Shown piece by piece: positions 34,881 to 43,197 of a DNA stretch of 64,000 bases. Source of the DNA: Sphaerospermopsis torques-reginae ITEP-024 (GTDB lineage: Bacteria; Cyanobacteriota; Cyanobacteriia; Cyanobacteriales; Nostocaceae). The position numbers and the translations under genes were made by a program. Within the stretch, counting starts at the first letter, position 1; each line of letters starts with the position of its first letter. Where the stretch lies: contig NZ_CP080598.1 in the NCBI RefSeq assembly GCF_019598945.1, positions 372,001 to 436,000 of the forward strand. Reading direction: 5' to 3'. The notes beneath the pieces were generated by a model. It worked only from the letters and a program-made list of their open reading frames with translations. It was not told where the DNA came from and made no database searches.

Positions 34881-34945
34881 GGGCGAAGCATTCGGGCAAT
34901 CAATTATCAATTTTTGTCCAAGGCTATTTTCCGAATGCTTCGCCC
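34881..34945. repeat. Dispersed inverted repeat
   Basis: GGGCGAAGCATTCGG (34881-34895) and CCGAATGCTTCGCCC (34931-34945) are perfect 15-bp inverted copies with a 35-bp loop, lying between the TPR gene and the small membrane genes. The GAATGCTTCGCCC sequence is a common repeat in Nostocales. It could attenuate the operon. Confidence 0.65.
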
Positions 34946-34962
34946 CTACTGACTCCTGATAT

Positions 34963-35943
34963 TTAATTTAAGGAAACTGCTAGTATTTCTGCTTCCAAAT
35001 CTTTGAGTGCTTGGGCTACTATTTCCGCCTTCTCAATTTCTTGATTGTCTGTGAATATTTGCCAAGCTTCTTGATAGTATAATTTAGCTTGGAGCAGGTT
35101 TTTAGGATTCCCTAATTCTGGTTGTTCGGGGTTGTCTGGTAAGTTAAAAAGTACGTTAGCTTTGTTGGAAATTGTGTTAGCATATTCTAAGGGTGTATCT
35201 TGAAGATTACGCACTTTTAAAGCTTCTTCATAAGCTGCAACAGCCCGCAAATTATTATCAATGGGATGGGAACTAATTAAATATTGCAAAGCATTACCTA
35301 AATTATTTTGCAACATTGCATATTCCCTGGGATGATCAATTAGGTTAATATGCTTGAGTGCAACTTCAAAAGATTGTACTGCTAACCCTTGACGTAAATA
35401 TTCCCGTTCTGAAGCCATTGGCATCGAAAGATAGGCGATCGCAATATTATTATATAAAATCGCATATTCCTGGGGATATTCTTGCCAAGTAAATACCCGC
35501 AAAGCCTCATGATAAGCTTGAATACTATCAGTTAGCCGTGCTAAATTATAGGCCACTAAAGACTGTAAAACTAAACCCAAATTCATCTGCGCTTCTGCTA
35601 CTTCTTCTGGTGTAGCAAACTGCTTTAAAATAGGTAAAGCTTCTTCGTAATTATCCTTAGCTTGTACTAATAATTGGGGGTTAGAATCAGGTATCATTTG
35701 TAAAGTACCCGCCATTCCCACTTTTGCCCGTGCTTTCAGTAAAGGATAATCTTCACCACACATTTGATAAGCACGATAAAACAATCCTAACCCACTTCGC
35801 AAATCTTGAGAATTTTTTGGCTTTTTGAGAAAACCCTGCGCCATTTCTATCAGCATTTGGATTTTTTCCTCTGCTGTTGCTGACTCATCAGAAATGGCCG
35901 CCATAGCCGCTTTTACGGCAGAATCTGTAACACTATAAGTCAT
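34963..35943 (-). CDS. Tetratricopeptide-repeat protein at the head of the extended hyp operon
   Basis: A 326-residue all-helical protein with TPR-like repeats (AQMNLGLVLQSLVAYNLA, then AILYNNIAIAYLSM, AMLQNNLGNALQYL, ANTISNKANVLFNL), each about 45 residues, starting near residue 45. It is cytoplasmic, with no signal. It is first in the group of accessory genes before hypF, comparable to the TPR gene next to hupSL in Nostoc PCC 7120. Likely a protein-protein adaptor during hydrogenase maturation (inferred). Confidence 0.75.
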   Translation of the reverse strand: MTYSVTDSAVKAAMAAISDESATAEEKIQMLIEMAQGFLKKPKNSQDLRSGLGLFYRAYQMCGEDYPLLKARAKVGMAGTLQMIPDSNPQLLVQAKDNYEEALPILKQFATPEEVAEAQMNLGLVLQSLVAYNLARLTDSIQAYHEALRVFTWQEYPQEYAILYNNIAIAYLSMPMASEREYLRQGLAVQSFEVALKHINLIDHPREYAMLQNNLGNALQYLISSHPIDNNLRAVAAYEEALKVRNLQDTPLEYANTISNKANVLFNLPDNPEQPELGNPKNLLQAKLYYQEAWQIFTDNQEIEKAEIVAQALKDLEAEILAVSLN

Positions 35944-36360
35944 AAATTGGCCATAGTAATTGAGTCATCAACTAAGCCGATTTACGCAGTTATAGCAGGT
36001 GACAGGTGACAGTGCTAAAAGAGTTTTAATGTCTCCGTTTCAGCTTTAGTTAATGTCCTAACTACCTTGTCTACAGCTATATTAATTAAATAAATTTTTA
36101 CAGATTCCCCTTTGAATAGCTATCAGCTATCAGTAATCAGCTATCAGCTTTTCAGAAGTTACTCTGACTGCTGAATTTAGAAAATAAAGTGTTTGTACCT
36201 ATCCGTTTTTGAGATTGAAAGGAAGGGTAATAACATCAATGATCTTCAATATAAAACAAATTTTTTGTAAAAATCTAGCGTAAATTTACCAATGTTGTTT
36301 TGATATTTATATGTTTAAAAACACTGAGGAGAATTATGTATAGGTTATTAATAGTACAAT
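35944..36360. other. Gene-free stretch upstream of the accessory operon
   Basis: It contains a GTGACAG repeat at about 35998-36012 and a run of CTATCAG units at about 36119-36150. The operon promoter for the TPR gene should lie at its left end. No gene or RNA is recognised. Confidence 0.5.
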
Positions 36361-37470
36361 TTACAGCTTGAATACTGCTTGTATTTTACGTCTTAATATT
36401 GCTTTTAATAACTCAACTTTAGGAGGAGCTAATTTAGGTAATAAAATATCAGTAAATGTATTGTTGCCTTCAAAGTTTATACCTGCATCACCCTCTATAT
36501 GATCTTGAAAAATCATGTGTTTTTCTCTATCTTTACCCATTAAGTATTTCATAGTTAACAAACTAATATTGCGTTGTGAATTGCTTGGCACATTCAAAGT
36601 TTTTAACCTAGTAGTCAGTTCAATGTTGTCAAGTAAAGCATCTTGAATGACCCAGATTGTTTTTCCATTCCATTCATGAGCTAAAGCTGTTTTCGCAAAC
36701 AATTGTGTTACCATGCGACCCCAAACTTGTCGTTTATTAATTCCTGGACTGGTATGCTCAGAGGTAAGTAAAGCATTACGAAATGCACTCCTAATATCTG
36801 TGGAGTTTTCAGTATCAGAACCACTTGTACTAGCAGTCATTACTTCAAGAATATAGAAATGAGAAATATCAGGTAGCAAAATTAAAGCATCAGCTAAATT
36901 TTGAGTCTTTTCTGTAAAATAACCGAGTTTTTTGGTTGCTTTAATCAAATAATCTAAGTCATCTTTATTTGCCTCTAAAAAATCGCTTTGCTGCAATAAT
37001 GATGTTAAAGATGTTTCTACTAAAGGTGCTAAAATGTAATCAAAATTATAATTTATTTCTGCATCTTCTACTCGATGTTTTAAAGATACTTCCGACCAAA
37101 CTCCAATATTAGTTTTTGTTGGTAAACCGGCACTAATTAATAAATCACGCTCGTATTTTTGTAGAGCATGATTAATAATCGGTAAACCATCACCATCAAA
37201 TTTTGCAGCAAACAAACGACGTGGACATACAACCCAAATATCATTACCGGATTGAATTGAACACACCCCCGGTATTACTTCTTTCACATCACTATTAAAA
37301 TAGTTGCTTAAAGGTTCTTTTTCTGTAAGTTTAATCTTGGTTTGATACCGATTTCCACCCCCATCACAATCTGTACCCATAAATGGACATTGACGATATT
37401 TTCTGATGATCTCTGCTTCTTCACTACGGTCATTTATCGGTAAACCAAATAATTCAAATATAGTAGGCAT
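36361..37470 (-). CDS. Putative type II restriction endonuclease, NotI-like family
   Basis: A 369-residue protein. The N-terminus has four spaced cysteines, Cys28 and Cys35 (QCPFMGTDCDGG) and Cys70 and Cys82 (GVCSIQ, VVCPRR), a pattern like the Fe-Cys4 motif of the NotI family. The centre has a DALILLPDISHFYILEVMT stretch which may hold the PD-(D/E)xK nuclease strand with Glu. It is directly downstream (32 bp) of a cytosine methyltransferase gene on the same strand, as expected of a restriction-modification pair. The family call rests on pattern recognition; the nuclease role is supported mainly by context. Confidence 0.65.
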   Translation of the reverse strand: MPTIFELFGLPINDRSEEAEIIRKYRQCPFMGTDCDGGGNRYQTKIKLTEKEPLSNYFNSDVKEVIPGVCSIQSGNDIWVVCPRRLFAAKFDGDGLPIINHALQKYERDLLISAGLPTKTNIGVWSEVSLKHRVEDAEINYNFDYILAPLVETSLTSLLQQSDFLEANKDDLDYLIKATKKLGYFTEKTQNLADALILLPDISHFYILEVMTASTSGSDTENSTDIRSAFRNALLTSEHTSPGINKRQVWGRMVTQLFAKTALAHEWNGKTIWVIQDALLDNIELTTRLKTLNVPSNSQRNISLLTMKYLMGKDREKHMIFQDHIEGDAGINFEGNNTFTDILLPKLAPPKVELLKAILRRKIQAVFKL

Positions 37471-37502
37471 GATTTTATTATGTATTGAGAGTCAATTAAT
37501 AT

Positions 37503-38627
37503 TTAAGCATAAATTAAGTCTAAAAATTCTAATTTATTGCTCATGATGTATTGAGCAATATTATCAGCGATAGCGTGAGCAACTGGTGGAGTTACAGAAT
37601 TAGCAATTTGGCGATGTTGATCCAAATACTTTACCCTACCCGAACGACCGCGAATGGGTCCTTTGAGCAAATAACTATCAGGATAACCATGAATACGCAT
37701 ATATTCTCTGGGAGTAAGATATCTATCTTCAATTGGATGAAAGAAAATTTCTCCACATCTGAGAGTTAATGCAGGTTCAGAAAATGAAAGTCTGCGGAAT
37801 TTTGTAGTGTCTTTCTTAGTTAAATTACCTCTCTGACTTTGCGGAAGATGTAATTCTTTTGCTAAAAAAGAACCTTCGGAAACTCCATGAATACGTCTAA
37901 TATCACCCGCAGGAGTAATATCTAAATGACTATCTTCTGGTGGATTATTTTTATCTTTCGTAGGAATAGCTAACCCTGCTATTACTTCTCTGACAGTAAG
38001 ATACTTATGAAGACTAAATAAGGAAAATTGACTATCTAACTTTTCATGAGTTGGCAAAGGGAAATAAAATGGTATTATATTTTTGGTAGCAACTATAAAA
38101 ACCCTTTCTCTCAATTGTGCTACACCATACATTGCAGAATTAATAATTTTGGTATTTAATCTATATCCTAATTTGTTAAACTCACTTTCTAAAGACGCAA
38201 AAACACCACCAATTTTACCAAATTCACCCTTGGCATTTAAAAAACCTTTAACTTGTTCTATAAAAATTACCTTTGGTTGAAAAACTTCCGCAAATCTCAC
38301 AAATTCAAATAGTAATAAACCACGTTCATCATCCAAAGATTCATGTTTACCAGCTTGAGAAAAACTCTGACAAGGACTACCACCAAATAATAAATCTAAC
38401 TCACCAGATTTTAAACCTAAATTTCTCATGAGATGAGATGGTTGAATTTGTGTAATATCGTTCTCAATAAGAGTAGTTATTAACCCTTCTCTTTGAATAG
38501 CACTTTGTAAAGTCTGGCAGCAGTATGGATCAATTTCAATACAAGCTAATATTTGAAAACCTGCTTGACGAACTCCAATATCCATCCCGCCGGCACCTGA
38601 AAAAATAGATAAAGCAGAAAGCTTCAT
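37503..38627 (-). CDS. C5-cytosine DNA methyltransferase (type II RM)
   Basis: A 374-residue m5C methyltransferase that transfers a methyl from SAM to cytosine. Motif I is IFSGAGGMDIGVRQAGF, motif IV GGSPCQSFSQAGKH with catalytic Cys86, motif VI reads FIEQVKGF (EQV instead of the usual ENV), and motif VIII QLRERVFIVA. Motif IX/X is seen in RQIANSVTPPVAHAIA. The variable region recognising the target is about 210-310. It precedes the NotI-like nuclease gene and is divergent from hupS. The pair would recognise a GC-containing site; the exact site cannot be predicted. Confidence 0.93.
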   Translation of the reverse strand: MKLSALSIFSGAGGMDIGVRQAGFQILACIEIDPYCCQTLQSAIQREGLITTLIENDITQIQPSHLMRNLGLKSGELDLLFGGSPCQSFSQAGKHESLDDERGLLLFEFVRFAEVFQPKVIFIEQVKGFLNAKGEFGKIGGVFASLESEFNKLGYRLNTKIINSAMYGVAQLRERVFIVATKNIIPFYFPLPTHEKLDSQFSLFSLHKYLTVREVIAGLAIPTKDKNNPPEDSHLDITPAGDIRRIHGVSEGSFLAKELHLPQSQRGNLTKKDTTKFRRLSFSEPALTLRCGEIFFHPIEDRYLTPREYMRIHGYPDSYLLKGPIRGRSGRVKYLDQHRQIANSVTPPVAHAIADNIAQYIMSNKLEFLDLIYA

Positions 38628-39012
38628 AAATTAATGTACATCTAATAGTTTTTTATTTTTTCTCTTTTCAGATTATCACACTCATCTTAACTTTTATATT
38701 TATTTACTAAATTTGCTTATCTTGATACATTTTGCTCATATACTGATGATTAATTTTGACTTTCTGTATCATCAATCAATCAAAATCCAGTAAATCAACA
38801 AATCCTGTCAATTCTGATTCAGACAGAAATTTCATGTTAAAATAACAATAATAATCAATCAGCGATACTCTACAAAAATCCTCAGTAGTAGAAATTCAAA
38901 AATTGATAATGTTGCTAAAATTCCTGCGTATCTCCCCATCAACACGGACGCAATAATCCCGTGAAATAATCCCGTGTATCTCTCCACATCTACAACAGAA
39001 AAATCATAGCCA
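38628..39012. promoter_or_regulatory. Divergent region upstream of hupS
   Basis: A 385-bp AT-rich spacer between the methyltransferase and hupS. It contains the perfect palindrome TGTTA-AAA-TAACA (38835-38847) and a tandem AATAATCCCGTG repeat (about 38950-38974). A strict GTA-N8-TAC NtcA site was looked for and not found. No gene is seen here on either strand. Confidence 0.4.
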
Positions 39013-39975
39013 ATGACAAATGTACTCTGGCTGCAAGGTGGTGCTTGTTCCGGTAACACCATGTCATTTCTCAACGCCGAAGAACCAACAGCTTGTGATT
39101 TAATCGCAGACTTCGGTATCAAAATTCTTTGGCATCCTTCCCTGGGTTTAGAACTCGGTGCAAACTTACAAACCCTGCTTTGGGAATGTGTCTTAGGTAA
39201 AACGCCCCTGGATATTTTGGTATTTGAAGGTAGCGTAGTTAACGCCCCCAACGGTACAGGAGAATGGAACCGCTTCGCCGATCGCCCCATGAAAGAATGG
39301 TTAAACGACTTAGCTAAAGCTGCTAATTTTGTCGTGGCTATTGGTGACTGTGCTACCTGGGGGGGTATACCTGCAATGTCACCCAACCCCAGCGAATCTG
39401 AGGGTTTACAATTTCTCAAACGCAACAAAGGCGGTTTTTTAGGTAAAGATTTTGTCAGCAAAGCCGGTTTACCTGTAATAAATATACCCGGATGTCCCGC
39501 CCATCCTGACTGGATAACCCAGATATTAGTCGCTATAGCTACCGGACGCATCAGCGATATTACTCTAGATGACCTACACCGTCCCCAAACCTTCTTTAAC
39601 ACCTTTACCCAAACCGGTTGTACTCGCAACATTCACTTTGCTTACAAAGCCACAACCGCCGAATTTGGACAACGTAAAGGCTGTCTCTTTTATGACTTAG
39701 GTTGTCGTGGACCCATGACCCATTCTTCCTGTAACCGCATCCTTTGGAACAGGGTATCATCGAAAACCCGCGCCGGAATGCCCTGTATTGGTTGTACAGA
39801 ACCAGAATTTCCCTTCCATGACCTCAAACCGGGAACAGTATTTAAAACTCAAACCATTATGGGAGTTCCTAAAGAAATACCCCCCGGAGTCAACCAAAAA
39901 GATTACGCAGTCCTCACCGTGGTTGCTAAAGACGCAGCACCAAAATGGGCTGATGAAGACTTTTTCTTAATTTAG
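39013..39975 (+). CDS. hupS: Uptake [NiFe]-hydrogenase small subunit HupS
   Basis: A 320-residue Fe-S subunit that passes electrons from H2 to the photosynthetic/respiratory chain in nitrogen-fixing cells. It begins TNVLWLQGGACSGNTMSFL (proximal cluster Cys), continues GDCATWGGIPAM, INIPGCPAHPDW, and the cluster-binding GCTRNIHFAY, GCLFYDLGCRGP, CNRILWNR and MPCIGCTEPEFP. There is no Tat signal peptide, as is usual in cyanobacterial HupS. hupL follows after a repeat-filled 142-bp gap. Confidence 0.97.
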   Translation: MTNVLWLQGGACSGNTMSFLNAEEPTACDLIADFGIKILWHPSLGLELGANLQTLLWECVLGKTPLDILVFEGSVVNAPNGTGEWNRFADRPMKEWLNDLAKAANFVVAIGDCATWGGIPAMSPNPSESEGLQFLKRNKGGFLGKDFVSKAGLPVINIPGCPAHPDWITQILVAIATGRISDITLDDLHRPQTFFNTFTQTGCTRNIHFAYKATTAEFGQRKGCLFYDLGCRGPMTHSSCNRILWNRVSSKTRAGMPCIGCTEPEFPFHDLKPGTVFKTQTIMGVPKEIPPGVNQKDYAVLTVVAKDAAPKWADEDFFLI

Positions 39976-40117
39976 GGATTGGTGACTAGGGAGAAAAATT
40001 TTAGATTTTAGATTTTAGATTTTAGATTGGAGTTAACAAAATCCAAAATCCAAAATCCAAAATCCAAAATTGAATCACCAATCACCAATTACCAATTACC
40101 AATTACCCAAAAAAATT
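39976..40117 (+). repeat. hupS-hupL intergenic tandem repeats with hairpin potential
   Basis: Four TTTTAGA units (about 40000-40028) are followed by four CCAAAAT units (about 40042-40070), then CACCAAT/TTACCAA heptamers up to the hupL start. The first two blocks pair with one mismatch per seven bases. An STRR hairpin between hupS and hupL is also described in other Nostocales and may affect the S:L transcript ratio. Confidence 0.7.
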
Positions 40118-41713
40118 ATGCCAATTCAAACATTAGATATTGCACCCGTTGGTAGAGTCGAAGGTGATTTAGATGTCCGTGTAGAAATCGAAGACGGATA
40201 TGTTACAAATGCCTGGACTCATGCCGAACTTTTTCGCGGTTTTGAAATAATTTTACGCGGAAAAGACCCCCAAGCTGGTTTAATTGTCACCCCTAGAATT
40301 TGCGGAATTTGTGGCGGTTCTCATTTAAGTTCTGCTTCCTGGGCTTTGGATACAGCCTGGGGAACAGAAGTTCCCAGAAATGCAATTTTGGCGAGAAATT
40401 TAGGTCAAATTGTGGAAACAATCCAAAGTATTCCTCGATATTTTTATGGATTGTTTGCCATTGATTTAACCAATAAAAATTATCGCCGCAGTCATTTTTA
40501 TGATGAAGCTTGTCGGCGCTTTGCTGCTTTCACAGGAAAATCCTATGAAATAGGTGTGACAATTTCTGCCAAACCTGTAGAAATCTACGCTTTATTAGGT
40601 GGACAATGGCCGCACAGCAGTTATATGGTTCCTGGTGGTGTGATGTGCGCCCCAACTCTAACCGATATTACCCGTGCTTGGGGGATTTTAGAATATTTCC
40701 GCACTAATTGGTTAGAACCGATTTGGTTAGGTTGTTCTTTAGAAAGATATGAAGAAATTCAATCTTATGAGGATTTTCAAAAGTGGTTAAATGAAGATAT
40801 CAAACACCGAGAATCTGATTTAGGTTTATATTGGCGCATGGGTTTAGATATCGGGTTAGATCGCTATGGTGTAGGTGTGGGTAAATATGTCAGTTGGGGA
40901 TATTTACCCCATGAGGATAGATATAATAAACCTACCATTGAAGGACGTAACGCTGCGGTAATTATGAAAAGCGGTGTTTACGATGGTTGTAAAGATACCC
41001 ATAGATTGATGGAACAGGGTTTTGTGCGAGAAAATTTAACCCATTCTTGGTATAATGAAGGTACTCAAGATTGGCATCCGAGCGATCGCACCACAGCACC
41101 AACTATCAACAACCAAAAAGATTTTAATGGTGCATATTCTTGGTCTAGTGCAGTTTTACACCAAGACTTAGGACGTTTAGAAGCAGGACCCCTAGCACGT
41201 CAGTTAGTTGCAGGTGGAAAACATGGAGAGTCTTGGCAACATTATGACCCATTTATTCTAGATGTCTTCAAAAAAATGGGCGGTGCTAATGTTCACCTCA
41301 GACAACTAGCCAGGGTTCATGAATTAGTCAAATTATATCGTCAAGCGGAACGTTGTTTAAAGGAGTTCAAATTAAACGAACCCTGGTATATTAAACCCCA
41401 AGAAAAAGACGGTAAAGGATGGGGTGCAACGGAAGCAGCAAGAGGCGCTTTATGTCACTGGGTAGACATTGAAGATGGGAAAATTAAACAATACCAAGTT
41501 ATCGCCCCCGGAACTTGGAATATTGGACCCCGTGACGGTGCTGGTAAACGCGGACCTGTGGAAGAAGCGTTAATAGGTACACCTATTGCAGATCCTACTG
41601 ATCCTGTGGAAGTTGGCCATGTGGCGCGTTCTTTTGATTCATGTTTGGTGTGTACAGTTCACGCCCATGATGCTAAAACAGGTAAAGAATTAGCCCGTTT
41701 TCGGACGGCTTAA
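40118..41713 (+). CDS. hupL: Uptake [NiFe]-hydrogenase large subunit HupL
   Basis: A 531-residue catalytic subunit. ATG 40118 (MPIQTLDIAPVGRVEGDLDV) is chosen; the longer frame upstream is encoded by intergenic repeats. Nickel-iron ligands are in RICGICGGSH (Cys62, Cys65) and DSCLVCTVH (Cys509, Cys512). The 16 residues after His515 are the C-terminal peptide removed by a HupW-type protease on maturation; hupW is not in this window. The gene is continuous, but CACAGCAGTTATATGG at 40613-40628 matches the recombination core of the hupL element of Nostoc PCC 7120 as I recall it. Confidence 0.97.
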   Translation: MPIQTLDIAPVGRVEGDLDVRVEIEDGYVTNAWTHAELFRGFEIILRGKDPQAGLIVTPRICGICGGSHLSSASWALDTAWGTEVPRNAILARNLGQIVETIQSIPRYFYGLFAIDLTNKNYRRSHFYDEACRRFAAFTGKSYEIGVTISAKPVEIYALLGGQWPHSSYMVPGGVMCAPTLTDITRAWGILEYFRTNWLEPIWLGCSLERYEEIQSYEDFQKWLNEDIKHRESDLGLYWRMGLDIGLDRYGVGVGKYVSWGYLPHEDRYNKPTIEGRNAAVIMKSGVYDGCKDTHRLMEQGFVRENLTHSWYNEGTQDWHPSDRTTAPTINNQKDFNGAYSWSSAVLHQDLGRLEAGPLARQLVAGGKHGESWQHYDPFILDVFKKMGGANVHLRQLARVHELVKLYRQAERCLKEFKLNEPWYIKPQEKDGKGWGATEAARGALCHWVDIEDGKIKQYQVIAPGTWNIGPRDGAGKRGPVEEALIGTPIADPTDPVEVGHVARSFDSCLVCTVHAHDAKTGKELARFRTA

Positions 41714-41964
41714 TTTATGTTTTGATTTACGTTATCTAGGGTGGGTTTTTCCCACCTACTTAGAAATGTTTGAAACGTCAGATATTTTTTGTTATTGATT
41801 AAATATTTTTGATTATTTAACTTGTTGTTAATTAAGCCAAAAATATTAATGATAGTAACACACAATACAAATCATTTATTAGGCACATCTTATTATTTTT
41901 GTTAATAAAATCCTCATAAGAGGAATTGGATTAATTAGTATAATTTACCAGCACATTCAAAATT
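41714..41964. other. Intergenic region after hupL
   Basis: Just after the hupL stop, GGGTGGG-TTTTT-CCCACC (about 41740-41756) forms a hairpin that may act as the hupSL terminator. The rest is AT-rich and should hold the promoter of the FHA gene. GAGGAATTGG stands some 40 bp before the next start. Confidence 0.45.
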
Positions 41965-43185
41965 ATGAACCCAATTATTATACAATGGGCAATTACCTTC
42001 CAATGGGAAGAATCTGGCAAATTAAAGAATCAGCAAATTTCCAAAGGACAAGTAATAAATAATAACCATAATGGAGATATAATTATTGGACGCGACTCTC
42101 AGGTATGTGATCTAGTAATAAATAATAATAGTGTATCTGCTCAACATATTATGATTTCCTTTAAGGAAGAACAACAAAAGTTTTTTATCAAAAGTTTAAA
42201 TCCTCAAAATATTTCTAATCTTAATGGACAGAATATTGATTCTGGTAAAGAGTTTGAATTGCTAATTAATAGTATAATTTTTTTAGGAAAGCAACGTTTA
42301 CAAATTATTGATATTCAAATTTACCAACTACCATCAACAGATTATTCAGGAATATTACCTGCAAACACTAATTCAATTCCAGCCCCTCAAAATTTAAATT
42401 TGAACGAACTTAGCTCCAGTTCTAATACAAGTCATACCACTAAGCTTAATTCCCATTTAAATGAAACCCGATTTTCTTGGAAAGAACCTACAATCATTGT
42501 AGCAATTATAGGAGGAATAGCAACAATTGTCAGTGCATTTATTAATTTATCTGATAATATAATAGATAAAAAAAGTGGAGAAATTAAAGTAGAAAATGCT
42601 ACTAAATACAAAGAGATAGAACTTAATAAAAAAAAACAACAGTATACAGTGAAAACTGATAAAGAAACGCAGGATACTGAATACTTAAAAGTACATCAGG
42701 AACAAGTTATAAAACAGACAGATAAACCGATTGAAGAAGTTAGACAAGAAAAAGGTGATTACCCTTACCGAAGATTGAATCTAAAAAATGAGAATTGTCC
42801 TAATCCTGTAAAAGTTGCCTTTAGCTTTACTGGTCTAGATAACATATCAAAAACTCAAGGCTGGTTTATTGTTAACCGAGAATTAAAACCTATACCTCTT
42901 GATGCTGAAAAAACATCTAAAAACATATATTTATATGCTAAAACTAAATATAATGGTACTACAGTTATATGGAAACCTCAAATAACAAACCTTAGAAAAA
43001 GGTTAGTTTCTGATAGTGATTTTAATTATATTGACAGACCAAATAACGATAAAAATAAAGATAACAAGAAAATAGTTGAATTTTACGAGGTTCAAGTCGA
43101 TGACAGTAAAGAAGTAACAAACAGAGTTTTCAAATGCACTGCTGGAAAAACTCTAGATTTAGTAAATGCTGACGAGAAATCATAA
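41965..43185 (+). CDS. FHA-domain membrane protein with DUF1036-like C-terminus
   Basis: A 406-residue protein. The FHA phosphothreonine-binding domain covers about residues 28-118 with the conserved Gly42-Arg43 (IIGRDSQVCDLVI), Ser58 and His61 (SVSAQH) and Asn87-Gly88. After a Ser/Thr/Asn-rich linker there is one transmembrane segment (about 176-195), then a Lys/Glu-rich stretch (200-265) and a C-terminal domain with FTGLDNISKTQGWFIV and NIYLYAKT, which recalls DUF1036. It is followed after 12 bp by a Ser/Thr kinase gene, so it is a likely substrate or phospho-reader for that kinase. Confidence 0.7.
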   Translation: MNPIIIQWAITFQWEESGKLKNQQISKGQVINNNHNGDIIIGRDSQVCDLVINNNSVSAQHIMISFKEEQQKFFIKSLNPQNISNLNGQNIDSGKEFELLINSIIFLGKQRLQIIDIQIYQLPSTDYSGILPANTNSIPAPQNLNLNELSSSSNTSHTTKLNSHLNETRFSWKEPTIIVAIIGGIATIVSAFINLSDNIIDKKSGEIKVENATKYKEIELNKKKQQYTVKTDKETQDTEYLKVHQEQVIKQTDKPIEEVRQEKGDYPYRRLNLKNENCPNPVKVAFSFTGLDNISKTQGWFIVNRELKPIPLDAEKTSKNIYLYAKTKYNGTTVIWKPQITNLRKRLVSDSDFNYIDRPNNDKNKDNKKIVEFYEVQVDDSKEVTNRVFKCTAGKTLDLVNADEKS

Positions 43186-43197
43186 TTGTAGGATAAA

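Noticed and set aside
38628-39012. NtcA-binding site (GTA-N8-TAC) before hupS
   Set aside because: Searched by eye; no sequence of the right spacing was found, so none is claimed.
38859-39632. A 257-codon frame antisense to hupS
   Set aside because: Lies fully across hupS on the other strand, with no recognisable domain.
40070-40117. Extended N-terminus for hupL
   Set aside because: Encoded by heptamer repeats from a TTG; MPIQTLDIAPVGRVEGD at 40118 is the normal HupL start.
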